From assembly GCA_905205085.1 (NCBI GenBank), contig CAJLCG010000111.1, positions 1 through 6,202 on the forward strand: 6,202 nt of DNA. Direction: 5' to 3'. Position numbers and translations under genes: made by a program. The notes beneath the pieces are model-generated. The model did not search any database and was not told where the DNA came from. It was given only the letters and a program-made list of their open reading frames with translations. How positions within the stretch are numbered: the first letter of the stretch is position 1; every line of letters begins with the position of its first letter. This document shows, one piece after another, positions 1-5,120 of this stretch. The DNA is from an uncultured Oscillospiraceae bacterium (GTDB taxonomy: Bacteria; Bacillota; Clostridia; Oscillospirales; Oscillospiraceae).

Positions 1-945
1 CACGCAGGAGATGGCATCCTCGGCCACGTGGGTCTCGATGCCGGTGTGGGACTCGATGAGCTTGTCAAAGCCCCACAGCAGAGAGCCGCCGCCGGTCATC
101 ACGATGCCGTTGGTGGAAATATCGGCCACCAGCTCGGGAGGCGTACGCTCCAGAACGCCGTGGATGGCCTCCAGAATGCGGCTGGAGACCTCCTCGAATG
201 CCTCGATCATCTCGCTGGAGGAGACGGAGAACACACGGGGCAGGCCGGTCATCAGGCAGCGGCCCTTGATCTCCATGGTGACCTCCTCGGGACGGGGGAA
301 CACGCAGCCGATCTTCATCTTCAGCTCCTCAGCGGTACGGTCGCCGATGAGGACGTTGTGCTTGCGGCGAATATACTTCACCACCGCCTCATCGAACTTG
401 TCGCCGGCGATCTTGATGGAGGCGGACTCTACCACGCCGCCCAGGGAGATAACGGCGATGTCGGCGGTACCACCGCCGATGTCAACCACCATGTGGCCGT
501 CGGGCTTGGTGATGTCGATGCCGGCGCCGATGGCAGCGGCCACAGGCTCCTCAATGAGGTAGGCACGGCGGGCGCCAGCCTGGATGCCGGCGTCAACCAC
601 GGCACGCTCCTCAACCTCGGTGATGCCGGAGGGCACGCAGATGAGCAGACGGGGCTTAAAGAGGGAGAAGGTGGTCACCTTCTTGATAAACTCCTTCAGC
701 ATCCGCTCGGTCATGTCGTAGTCGGAGATCACGCCCTCCCGCAGGGGACGCATGGCAACAATGTTGCCGGGGGTACGGCCCAGCATGGCCTGGGCGTCGG
801 TGCCCACCTTCAGCAGCTTGCCGGTGTTCTTATCCATGGCCACCACGGAGGGCTCGCGCAGAACTACGCCCTTACCCTTAATGTATACCAGAACAGAGGC
901 GGTGCCCAGGTCGATCCCGATGTCCTTGCTAAACAAATTAAACAT
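1..945 (-). CDS. mreB: Rod shape-determining protein MreB/Mbl (C-terminus cut by window edge)
   Basis: Actin-like cytoskeletal ATPase that forms filaments under the membrane and guides the elongation peptidoglycan machinery. I read 315 residues from the ATG at 945; MreB proteins usually have about 330-345, so roughly the last 20-30 lie beyond base 1. The actin-fold nucleotide motifs are present in order: phosphate-1 IDLGTASVLVY (11-21), phosphate-2 VVDIGGGTADIAVIS (153-167) and adenosine-site MTGGGSLL (283-290). GRTPGNIVAMRPL (56-68), IEEPVAAAIGAG (131-142) and LERTPPELVADI (265-276) are further family blocks. The start is set by an AAGGTGG SD (952-958), six bases upstream. The N-terminus (MFNLFSKDIGIDLGTA) and KPRLLICVPSGIT resemble the Mbl paralogue at least as well as MreB, so the subtype is open. 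Nothing looks broken. mreC and mreD would be expected further downstream, outside the window. Confidence 0.96.
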   Translation of the reverse strand, partial: MFNLFSKDIGIDLGTASVLVYIKGKGVVLREPSVVAMDKNTGKLLKVGTDAQAMLGRTPGNIVAMRPLREGVISDYDMTERMLKEFIKKVTTFSLFKPRLLICVPSGITEVEERAVVDAGIQAGARRAYLIEEPVAAAIGAGIDITKPDGHMVVDIGGGTADIAVISLGGVVESASIKIAGDKFDEAVVKYIRRKHNVLIGDRTAEELKMKIGCVFPRPEEVTMEIKGRCLMTGLPRVFSVSSSEMIEAFEEVSSRILEAIHGVLERTPPELVADISTNGIVMTGGGSLLWGFDKLIESHTGIETHVAEDAISCV

Positions 946-973
946 AGCCTTCCACCTTATTATTATTCCGTTC

Positions 974-992
974 CGGTGGGATATCCCCACCG
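974..992 (-). promoter_or_regulatory. Hairpin in the mreB leader
   Basis: A perfect 7-bp stem (CGGTGGG at 974-980 with CCCACCG at 986-992) closes a 5-base loop within the predicted untranslated leader. TTATTC and GAATAA on the outer flanks could lengthen it through an internal loop. It lies about 16 bases upstream of the SD (952-958) and has no T-tract, so it is not a terminator. An mRNA-stabilising or translation-modulating role is possible but only inferred. Confidence 0.5.
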
Positions 993-1017
993 AATAAGTT
1001 GTATTCAGACATTTTTC

Positions 1018-1046
1018 ATTATAACGGCTCAAGCAGCGGTTTTCAA
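1018..1046 (-). promoter_or_regulatory. Sigma-A promoter of mreB
   Basis: On the minus strand TTGAAA (1041-1046) is followed after exactly 17 bases by a perfect TATAAT (1018-1023). Transcription should start near 1011, giving a leader of about 65 bases before the mreB ATG at 945. No terminator is visible between the comF stop (1092) and this promoter, so mreB may also receive read-through from comF. Confidence 0.8.
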
Positions 1047-1091
1047 CTAGTATTTCGCCATATTTCCAGGAATTTGCGCCCGTTTTGTGAT

Positions 1092-1751
1092 TCAATTTTT
1101 CCTTGCCTGAGCCAAGGTGGCGCACACCACCGTCTTTGCGCCTCCCCCTGCCAGCAGGCGGGCGCACTCGCTCAGGGTGGAGCCGCTGGTCACCACGTCG
1201 TCCACCAGCAGCAGATTCATCCCCTCCAGCTTTGCATCCTTACGCAGGCGGTACGCCCCCAGCACGTTGGCCCGGCGCTTGGCGTCCTCCTGAATGTCGG
1301 ATTGAGGCGGAATATCTCGAACCTTGTCTAACATGCCCAAAAGAGGCAGCTCCAATTCCCGAGCGGTCCATTTCGCCAGCAGCTTGGCCTGGTCATAGCC
1401 CCGCTCCCGCCGACGCTGCCGACTCAGCGGAGTCCAGGTGACGGCGTCCAGCGGCTGGTCCCAATGATCCCGGACGCACTGGGCCACCAGGATGCCATAT
1501 GCCCGGGCATAGCTGGCCCGGCCGGAAAATTTGAAGCGGTGGATGGAGTCCACCACCTTATCCCGATAAGCCAAGGGCGAGAGACACCCGGCGGTAAAAT
1601 CCACCTTGCGCTCTCCCTGCGTCCCTACCAGCCAGGGCAGCACCGGCTGACATCTGGGACATGCCGGGACATAGGAGCCCTCCAGCAATCCCTGGCAGTA
1701 GGGACATTTGGGCGGGAACAGCAGGTCCAGAGCCCAGTCGGTCCATGTCAT
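1092..1751 (-). CDS. comF: ComF family protein (phosphoribosyltransferase fold)
   Basis: Cytoplasmic protein of the ComF/ComFC/GntX family, needed for efficient natural transformation in several competent bacteria and thought to act on incoming single-stranded DNA; its chemistry is unsettled. At 219 residues it has normal family length. An N-terminal zinc-ribbon-like module has two CxxC pairs (C16/C19 and C31/C34). PLSRQRRRERGYDQAKLLAK (108-127) matches the conserved ComF block with its RERGYDQ core. LLLVDDVVTSGST (180-192) is the PRPP-binding loop of type I phosphoribosyltransferases. The ATG at 1751 has a GGAGGA SD (1761-1766) nine bases upstream and overlaps the upstream stop in ATGA, so translation is probably coupled to the RHH gene. 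No comFA or other competence gene is in the window, so a role in transformation here is unproven. Confidence 0.93.
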   Translation of the reverse strand: MTWTDWALDLLFPPKCPYCQGLLEGSYVPACPRCQPVLPWLVGTQGERKVDFTAGCLSPLAYRDKVVDSIHRFKFSGRASYARAYGILVAQCVRDHWDQPLDAVTWTPLSRQRRRERGYDQAKLLAKWTARELELPLLGMLDKVRDIPPQSDIQEDAKRRANVLGAYRLRKDAKLEGMNLLLVDDVVTSGSTLSECARLLAGGGAKTVVCATLAQARKN

Positions 1752-1927
1752 GGTTCTTTTTCCTCCGGAATGGGGCCGTGTTCTTTTTCAAAATTGCGGA
1801 TGCACTGTTGAATCAGGTAGAGGATCTGGCCGCTCATGGAACGGCCCTCATATTGTGCTACCCATTGGAATTTATCGTGCAATTCTTTTCCCATGCGAAT
1901 GCTTAAATGGGTCTTTTCCCTATTCAT
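1748..1927 (-). CDS. Small ribbon-helix-helix (Arc-like) DNA-binding protein, 59 aa
   Basis: Probable dimeric ribbon-helix-helix regulator. The layout fits the Arc/CopG fold: a short beta strand KTHLSIRM (5-12), helix A KELHDKFQWVAQYEG (14-28), a turn with RSMSG (29-33) and helix B QILYLIQQCIRNFEKEHG (34-51), then a short acidic, proline-containing tail. THLSIRM and GRSMSGQI resemble the NLRLP and GRSLNxEI patterns of Arc-type proteins. I chose the ATG at 1927 because a perfect GGAGGG SD (1934-1939) lies six bases upstream; an in-frame ATG at 1951 adds eight residues but has no SD. The stop overlaps the comF start by four bases (ATGA), so the two genes form one translational unit. RHH proteins often repress their own promoter, and it could also act as an antitoxin-like or nucleoid protein. 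No toxin partner is visible. DNA targets are unknown. Confidence 0.82.
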   Translation of the reverse strand: MNREKTHLSIRMGKELHDKFQWVAQYEGRSMSGQILYLIQQCIRNFEKEHGPIPEEKEP

Positions 1928-1964
1928 GCTTTGCCCTCCATAATCATTCATGCAAGCAAAGCAT
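1926..1964. promoter_or_regulatory. 9-bp inverted repeat around the RHH start, possible operator
   Basis: ATGCTTTGC (1926-1934) and its exact reverse complement GCAAAGCAT (1956-1964) are separated by 21 bases. One arm covers the candidate -10; the other includes the first two bases of the RHH start codon, with most of the SD between the arms. This is a natural place for an autoregulatory operator. If transcription starts further upstream, it could instead form an mRNA hairpin partly hiding the start codon. Confidence 0.35.
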
Positions 1965-1990
1965 ATCTTTTGCCGTTAATATTATGTCAA
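1960..1990 (-). promoter_or_regulatory. Probable promoter of the RHH-comF unit
   Basis: A consensus -35 TTGACA (1985-1990) is followed by TATGCT (1960-1965) after 19 bases, or GATATG (1962-1967) after 17. The -35 is perfect but the -10 is weak, as might suit a regulated promoter. The region is clearly more AT-rich than its surroundings. Confidence 0.4.
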
Positions 1991-2030
1991 AGTTAGTGCA
2001 TTTTTACGGCTTAAATTTTGTAAAGACGAT

Positions 2031-2145
2031 TGTTCCTTTTTGCTTGCCCAAAAAGGAACCAAAAAGGCACCGGGGGTGAAACTCCGGTAAGCGCCTTGCC
2101 TGCGGCGGCGCTCACAGTCGTTCCACCCCCTGGACCCCCATTACG
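2031..2145 (+). repeat. Left arm of the element
   Basis: It opens with a perfect 10-bp stem, GTTCCTTTTT (2032-2041) and AAAAAGGAAC (2050-2059), with an 8-base loop. A second hairpin follows, AGCGCC (2090-2095) and GGCGCT (2107-2112). It matches the reverse complement of 2642-2754 in order and spacing: the opening 30-base hairpin, TCCGGT(A/G)AGCGCCTT, GGCGCTCACAGTC and finally CCCCCATT(T)ACG. Between these blocks the arms have drifted, although stem pairing is kept. Confidence 0.75.
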
Positions 2146-2207
2146 AGAGCGGGCCACTTTGGACTTTTGGTCACTTCCGGCGGCCTAAACTTTGACCGTG
2201 CATCCTC

Positions 2208-2320
2208 CTATTTCCGGCCCACAAGGGCCTTTTGCCATCAAAATTTACCGGTGCGTCCTCTCTAACGTACACCCGCCTTCTGCTTCCCTTCCTGTTAGGT
2301 GCGGTGGGGGTCGGGCGGGC
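2208..2320 (+). repeat. Direct repeat copy 1 inside the element
   Basis: It matches 2372-2482 at an offset of 163 bases, without gaps from 2225 onward. Shared blocks include GGGCCTTTTGCCATCAAAAT, CTCTAACGTACAC, CTGCTTCCCTTCCTGTT and a final GGTGCGG followed by a run of G. Differences are scattered single bases. GGCCC/GGGCC at its start (2216-2229) can pair. Confidence 0.8.
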
Positions 2321-2325
2321 GCTTT

Positions 2326-2361
2326 GGTCTTCTGCTTTGCCCGGCGGGCAAAATCAAGACC
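2326..2361. repeat. Central hairpin between the direct repeats
   Basis: Nested pairing: outer GGTCTT (2326-2331) with AAGACC (2356-2361), then an internal loop, then a perfect 7-bp inner stem TTTGCCC (2336-2342) with GGGCAAA (2346-2352) around a GGC loop. It belongs to neither direct repeat and sits between them. Confidence 0.65.
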
Positions 2362-2371
2362 TGTTTCTCAT

Positions 2372-2482
2372 CTATTCTCAGGCCACTGGGCCTTTTGCCA
2401 TCAAAATTTGCCGGTGCGTGCACTCTAACGTACACTCGCCTCCTGCTTCCCTTCCTGTTGGGTGCGGCGGGGGGCGGGCGGA
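2372..2482 (+). repeat. Direct repeat copy 2 inside the element
   Basis: Second copy of 2208-2320, clearly alike from CTATT at 2372 to the GGGCGGGCGG run near 2480, after which the similarity stops. Its 5' pairing segment (GGCC and GGGCC) is altered relative to copy 1, with small indels upstream of the gap-free part. Confidence 0.8.
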
Positions 2483-2641
2483 CCAGCTGCCACAGTTTTG
2501 CCAGAGTAGGCGGTGCCCGTACAACGCAGACGCGATCAAATTTCATACCGGGTAGGGGCCCGTGCCCCCGAGGCAAGAAGCACAGTCCGTCCTGGTTTTA
2601 TCCGCCGGATGAGACTACCCAAAAAACAGGAAGGCGTCCCC

Positions 2642-2754
2642 CGTAAATGGGGGCCTGGGGGCAATGACTGTGAGCGCCCGCTGCGCGAAGGCGCTCACCG
2701 GAAGCGGCCCCCAGCGATTCTTTGGTTCCTTTCTGATCGCTCAGAAAGGAACCC
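2642..2754 (-). repeat. Right arm of the element, inverted
   Basis: Counterpart of 2031-2145 on the opposite strand. Its outer hairpin has a perfect 13-bp stem, GGTTCCTTTCTGA (2724-2736) and TCAGAAAGGAACC (2741-2753), around a TCGC loop. Its inner hairpin has a perfect 9-bp stem, GTGAGCGCC (2670-2678) and GGCGCTCAC (2690-2698). Both stems are longer than those of the left arm. Outside it, CAGGG/CCCTG (2761-2775) forms another short palindrome before the coaX terminator. Confidence 0.75.
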
Positions 2755-2779
2755 GCCCCGCAGGGCAGAACCCTGTTCC

Positions 2780-2808
2780 AAAAAAGTAGGCCGTCGGAAA
2801 GACGGCCT
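2780..2808 (-). terminator. Rho-independent terminator of coaX
   Basis: On the minus strand, five bases after the coaX stop, an 8-bp perfect stem AGGCCGTC/GACGGCCT (2788-2795 with 2801-2808) closes a TTTCC loop. It is followed by AC and six T (2780-2785). It should end the coaX transcript before the 2031-2754 element. Confidence 0.9.
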
Positions 2809-2813
2809 GCTTC

Positions 2814-3581
2814 TTACTTCTTATTCTTTTTGTAGATCACATTCAATCCCTTGAGCAGCAGGTCCTTCTCAATGGTCATCTCCCGCTTGCACAAAGGCAC
2901 AATAAACTGTGCAATGCCGCCGGTGGCCACCACAGTGACCGGCTTGCCCAGCTCGGCCTCCATGCGCTCTACCATGCCATCCAGCATCGCCGCCGCGCCG
3001 TACATAATGCCGCTGCGCATACACTCAATGGTATTTTTTCCGATGGCACGCTTGGGCCGGTCCAGCTGAATGCCCGGCAGCTGTGCCGCCCGGCTGGACA
3101 GGGCCTCTGCCGACACCCGCACACCAGGGATGATGGCCCCGCCAATGTAGTTGTTGCCCTGGTCCACCACAGTAATGGTGGTGGCAGTACCCATGTCAAT
3201 GAGCATCAGGGGGGCGGTGTACTCCTGCAAGGCGGCAACGGCGGCCACAATGAGGTCGCTGCCCACGGAAGCGGGGTTGTCCATCTGGATGTTCAGACCG
3301 GTCTTGATGCCCGGTCCCACCACCATGGGAGTCAGCCCCGTCACCTTGTATGCGCCGGTGCGCACCGCGTTGAACACGGGCGGCACCACCGAGGAGATGA
3401 TCACATCCTCCACCGAATCCACCGGCACCTCAAACAGAGAGAGAATATTTTTAATCTCCACGCCGTACTGGTCGGAAGTCTTGATGCGGTCGGTAGCGAT
3501 CCGGGCTTCAAACACGATCTTGTCGTCCTGGATTCCGCCGATGACGATATTGCTGTTGCCGATGTCGATGGCTAAGAGCAT
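2814..3581 (-). CDS. coaX: Type III pantothenate kinase
   Basis: Phosphorylates pantothenate to 4'-phosphopantothenate, the first step of coenzyme A synthesis, in the cytosol. The type III enzymes use ATP weakly, need a monovalent cation and are not inhibited by CoA. The 255 residues match normal length. Motifs in order: phosphate loop LLAIDIGNSNIVIGG (2-16); VVGPGIKTGLNI (87-98); substrate block DNPASVGSD (101-109) with probable catalytic D109; LIDMGTATTITVVD (127-140); GGAIIPGVRVSAEALSSRAAQLP (147-169), which fits the dimer and pantothenate-binding region; adenosine site ATGGIAQFI (219-227). I chose the ATG at 3581 because AGAGGTGAG precedes it and AIDIGNSN must lie at the N-terminus; an upstream in-frame start at 3671 would place coding sequence across the promoter. 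Oddity: family proteins commonly read GADRI where this one has GSDLI. It is divergent from coaBC, next in the pathway. Confidence 0.96.
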   Translation of the reverse strand: MLLAIDIGNSNIVIGGIQDDKIVFEARIATDRIKTSDQYGVEIKNILSLFEVPVDSVEDVIISSVVPPVFNAVRTGAYKVTGLTPMVVGPGIKTGLNIQMDNPASVGSDLIVAAVAALQEYTAPLMLIDMGTATTITVVDQGNNYIGGAIIPGVRVSAEALSSRAAQLPGIQLDRPKRAIGKNTIECMRSGIMYGAAAMLDGMVERMEAELGKPVTVVATGGIAQFIVPLCKREMTIEKDLLLKGLNVIYKKNKK

Positions 3582-3629
3582 GTGTCTCACCTCTAACAGA
3601 TTGAAAGTAAACTGTCTTTTAACCGCACC

Positions 3630-3658
3630 ATTATAGCGAATCCTTCCTTTCTTTGCAA
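3630..3658 (-). promoter_or_regulatory. Sigma-A promoter of coaX
   Basis: On the minus strand TTGCAA (3653-3658) is followed after 17 bases by a perfect TATAAT (3630-3635). The expected start near 3623 gives a leader of about 42 bases before the ATG at 3581. Confidence 0.85.
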
Positions 3659-3699
3659 GACTGAGATTCACAGGAATTTTGCATATCTGGACAAGTTTC

Positions 3700-3728
3700 T
3701 TTACAAGAACCGATTTTTATGCCATAAT
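3700..3728 (+). promoter_or_regulatory. Sigma-A promoter of coaBC
   Basis: TTTACA (3700-3705) is followed after 17 bases by CATAAT (3723-3728). It predicts a start near 3735 and a leader of about 50 bases. The -35 boxes of coaX and coaBC are only 41 bases apart and face away from each other, so one bound regulator could affect both. Confidence 0.75.
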
Positions 3729-3737
3729 CTTGCTGTA

Positions 3738-3753
3738 CCGCCCCTCTGGGCGG
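3738..3753 (+). promoter_or_regulatory. Hairpin at the 5' end of the coaBC leader
   Basis: CCGCCC (3738-3743) pairs with GGGCGG (3748-3753) around a CTCT loop; outer CTG/CAG can extend it past a two-base bulge. Four T follow at 3757-3760, too few for a confident terminator. It would start within a few bases of the transcript's 5' end, which suits mRNA protection or weak attenuation. Confidence 0.45.
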
Positions 3754-3783
3754 CAGTTTTGAGAAATGTAAGAGGGTTTTAAC

Positions 3784-4983
3784 ATGTTACAGGGAAAAAC
3801 CGTTCTTTTAGGAGTCACCGGCGGCATCGCCGCCTACAAGGCCGCGGCCCTGGCCTCTGCTCTGGTGAAGCAGCACTGTCAGGTGGAGGTCGTGATGACC
3901 GAGCACGCCACCAAGTTTGTCACCCCCCTCACCTTTGAGCAGCTCACCGGCCGCCGTACCATGGTGGACACCTTCGACCGCAACTTCTCCCACCAGGTGG
4001 AGCACATCGCCCTGGCTCAGCGCACCGACCTGGTGCTCATCGCCCCCGCCACCGCCAATGTGTGTGCCAAGTTGGCCCACGGCCTGGCCGACGACATGCT
4101 CACCACCACCGTTCTGGCCTGCAAGTGCCCCAAGCTCATCGCCCCCGCCATGAACACCAATATGTACGAGAATCCCGTCACCCAGGACAATCTGGACATT
4201 CTCCGCCGCTACGGCTGGGAGGTCATCGCCCCCGCCAGCGGCCGTCTGGCCTGCGGTGCGGTGGGTGCGGGCAAGATGCCTGAGCCAGAGGACCTGCTCC
4301 AGCATGTGCTGCGTGTTCTGGCCTGTCCCCACGACCTGGAGGGCAAGCGGGTGCTGGTCACCGCCGGGCCCACCCAGGAGGCCCTGGACCCGGTGCGCTA
4401 CCTCACCAACCACTCCACCGGCAAGATGGGCTACGCCATCGCCCGCATGGCCATGCTCCGGGGCGCCCAGGTCACCTTGGTCACCGGCCCCACCGCCATC
4501 GCCCCGCCCCCCTTTGTGGATGTGGTGCCTGTGGTCTCCGCCCAGGACATGTTTGAGGCCGTCGCCGCCCACAGCGAGAATGCGGATATGATCTTCAAGG
4601 CCGCCGCCGTGGCAGACTACACCCCCATTGGATACAGCGACGACAAGGTAAAGAAGAAGGACGGCGACCTGTCCATCCCCCTCAAGCGCACCACCGACAT
4701 TTTGCAGTATCTGGGCCAGCACCGTCGCCCCGGCCAGGTGATCTGCGGGTTCTCCATGGAGACCCGGGACATGCTGGAGAACAGCCGGGCCAAGCTGGAG
4801 AAAAAGAATGTGGACATGATCTGCGCCAACAACCTGAAAGTGGCGGGGGCGGGCTTCGGCACCGACACCAACGTGATTACCCTCATCACCCGGGACGGTA
4901 TCGAGGAGCTGCCCCTCCTCTCCAAAGAGGAAGTAGCCTCCCGCATTCTAAGCACCGCCTTACTTTTCTTAAAAGAAAAGTAA
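3784..4983 (+). CDS. coaBC: Bifunctional phosphopantothenoylcysteine decarboxylase / phosphopantothenate-cysteine ligase
   Basis: Performs the second and third steps of CoA synthesis. The C-terminal CoaB domain joins 4'-phosphopantothenate to cysteine using CTP; the N-terminal flavoprotein CoaC domain decarboxylates the product to 4'-phosphopantetheine. The 399 residues are typical. CoaC, about 1-180: GVTGGIAAYKAAALA (10-24), active-site H74 in VEHIAL, APATANV (87-93), PAMNTNMYENP (121-131), and the flap GRLACGAVGAGKMPE (153-167) with C157. CoaB, about 186-399: GKRVLVTAGPTQEALDPVR (187-205), LTNHSTGKMG (207-216) with N209, FKAAAVADY (271-279), a lysine cluster at 288-292, and SRAKLEKKNVDMICAN (334-349). 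An SD-like GAGGG lies seven bases before the ATG. All expected active-site residues are present. Oddity: the last eight codons and the stop lie within or at the edge of a long palindrome (4959-4984), giving LLFLKEK. Confidence 0.97.
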   Translation: MLQGKTVLLGVTGGIAAYKAAALASALVKQHCQVEVVMTEHATKFVTPLTFEQLTGRRTMVDTFDRNFSHQVEHIALAQRTDLVLIAPATANVCAKLAHGLADDMLTTTVLACKCPKLIAPAMNTNMYENPVTQDNLDILRRYGWEVIAPASGRLACGAVGAGKMPEPEDLLQHVLRVLACPHDLEGKRVLVTAGPTQEALDPVRYLTNHSTGKMGYAIARMAMLRGAQVTLVTGPTAIAPPPFVDVVPVVSAQDMFEAVAAHSENADMIFKAAAVADYTPIGYSDDKVKKKDGDLSIPLKRTTDILQYLGQHRRPGQVICGFSMETRDMLENSRAKLEKKNVDMICANNLKVAGAGFGTDTNVITLITRDGIEELPLLSKEEVASRILSTALLFLKEK

Positions 4984-4984
4984 G
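4959..4984. repeat. Palindrome spanning the coaBC stop codon
   Basis: CTTACTTTTCTT (4959-4970) and AAGAAAAGTAAG (4973-4984) form a perfect 12-bp stem with a two-base AA loop; the coaBC stop TAA (4981-4983) is in the second arm. CAAAAGAA follows at once (4985-4992), much as CCAAAGAA follows the outer hairpin of the 2642-2754 arm on its own strand. There is no T-run after it, so it is not a classical terminator. Confidence 0.7.
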
Positions 4985-4999
4985 CAAAAGAATTTTGGC

Positions 5000-5016
5000 G
5001 CAAAGCTGCGCTTTGC
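5000..5016. repeat. Second hairpin downstream of coaBC
   Basis: GCAAAGC (5000-5006) and GCTTTGC (5010-5016) form a perfect 7-bp stem around TGC. It repeats the two-hairpin order of the 2031-2754 arms. The remaining bases to 5081 hold only a short TTGTT/AACAA dyad (5036-5047) and a C-rich tract, with no gene. Confidence 0.55.
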
Positions 5017-5081
5017 TTCTAGGGTCCACGAGAGATTGTTAGAACAAGAGAGCCGGCCCCCCTACAAGAACATTGGAAACA

Positions 5082-5119
5082 AAAAAGGCGTGCTTTTCCT
5101 TGGAAAAGCACGCCTTTTT
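5082..5119. terminator. Bidirectional terminator between coaBC and lrgB
   Basis: A perfect 18-bp stem (5082-5099 with 5102-5119) has only a TT loop. The GGCGTGCTTTTCC core is flanked by five A on one side and five T on the other, so each strand has a GC-rich stem followed by a T-run. It lies directly after the lrgB stop (5121) and about 100 bases past the coaBC stop, so it can serve both convergent transcripts. Confidence 0.93.
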
Positions 5120-5120
5120 G

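Larger units (their letters stand above)
2031..2754. repeat. Structured non-coding element with long inverted arms (MITE-like candidate)
   Basis: This stretch between the RHH promoter and the coaX terminator shows no convincing gene but is built symmetrically: left arm (2031-2145), direct repeat 1 (2208-2320), central hairpin (2326-2361), direct repeat 2 (2372-2482), a GC-rich spacer with further small stems such as GGGGC/GCCCC near 2555-2568, and right arm (2642-2754) in inverted orientation. There is no transposase and I see no target-site duplication. Short open frames cross it, but they read through the repeats in several frames, lack SD sites and resemble no protein I know. It could be a non-autonomous mobile element, a compound of two smaller palindromic repeats, or the gene for a structured RNA. 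The repeat structure is seen directly; the class is inference. Confidence 0.6.

Noticed and set aside
28..1050. Long plus-strand open frame of 340 codons opposite mreB
   Set aside because: It is antisense to a clear MreB and is rich in H, G, D and L as expected of a mirror frame in GC-rich coding sequence. It has no family motif, and its 3' end runs through the mreB promoter.
2208..2482. CRISPR array from the repeated units
   Set aside because: There are only two units, each about 110 bp and imperfect, with no short regular repeats or spacers and no cas gene nearby.
2192..2854. Several overlapping open frames of 78-115 codons across the repeat element
   Set aside because: The same duplicated DNA is read in different frames, giving unrelated cysteine- and arginine-rich peptides. 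No SD-led start was found, the frames cross hairpins and arms, and none resembles a protein I know.
3582..3671. N-terminal extension of CoaX by 30 residues
   Set aside because: It would translate across a perfect TATAAT promoter, places the nucleotide-binding motif too far from the N-terminus, and the start at 3581 has its own SD.
3735..3760. True intrinsic terminator or riboswitch ahead of coaBC
   Set aside because: The stem is only 6 bp with four T, and the predicted leader of about 50 bases is too short for a known riboswitch aptamer.
3808..4722. Long minus-strand open frame of 304 codons opposite coaBC
   Set aside because: Composition is dominated by G, H, V and L repeats typical of the reverse of GC-rich genes. 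It lies wholly within the coaBC coding region, which is unambiguous.
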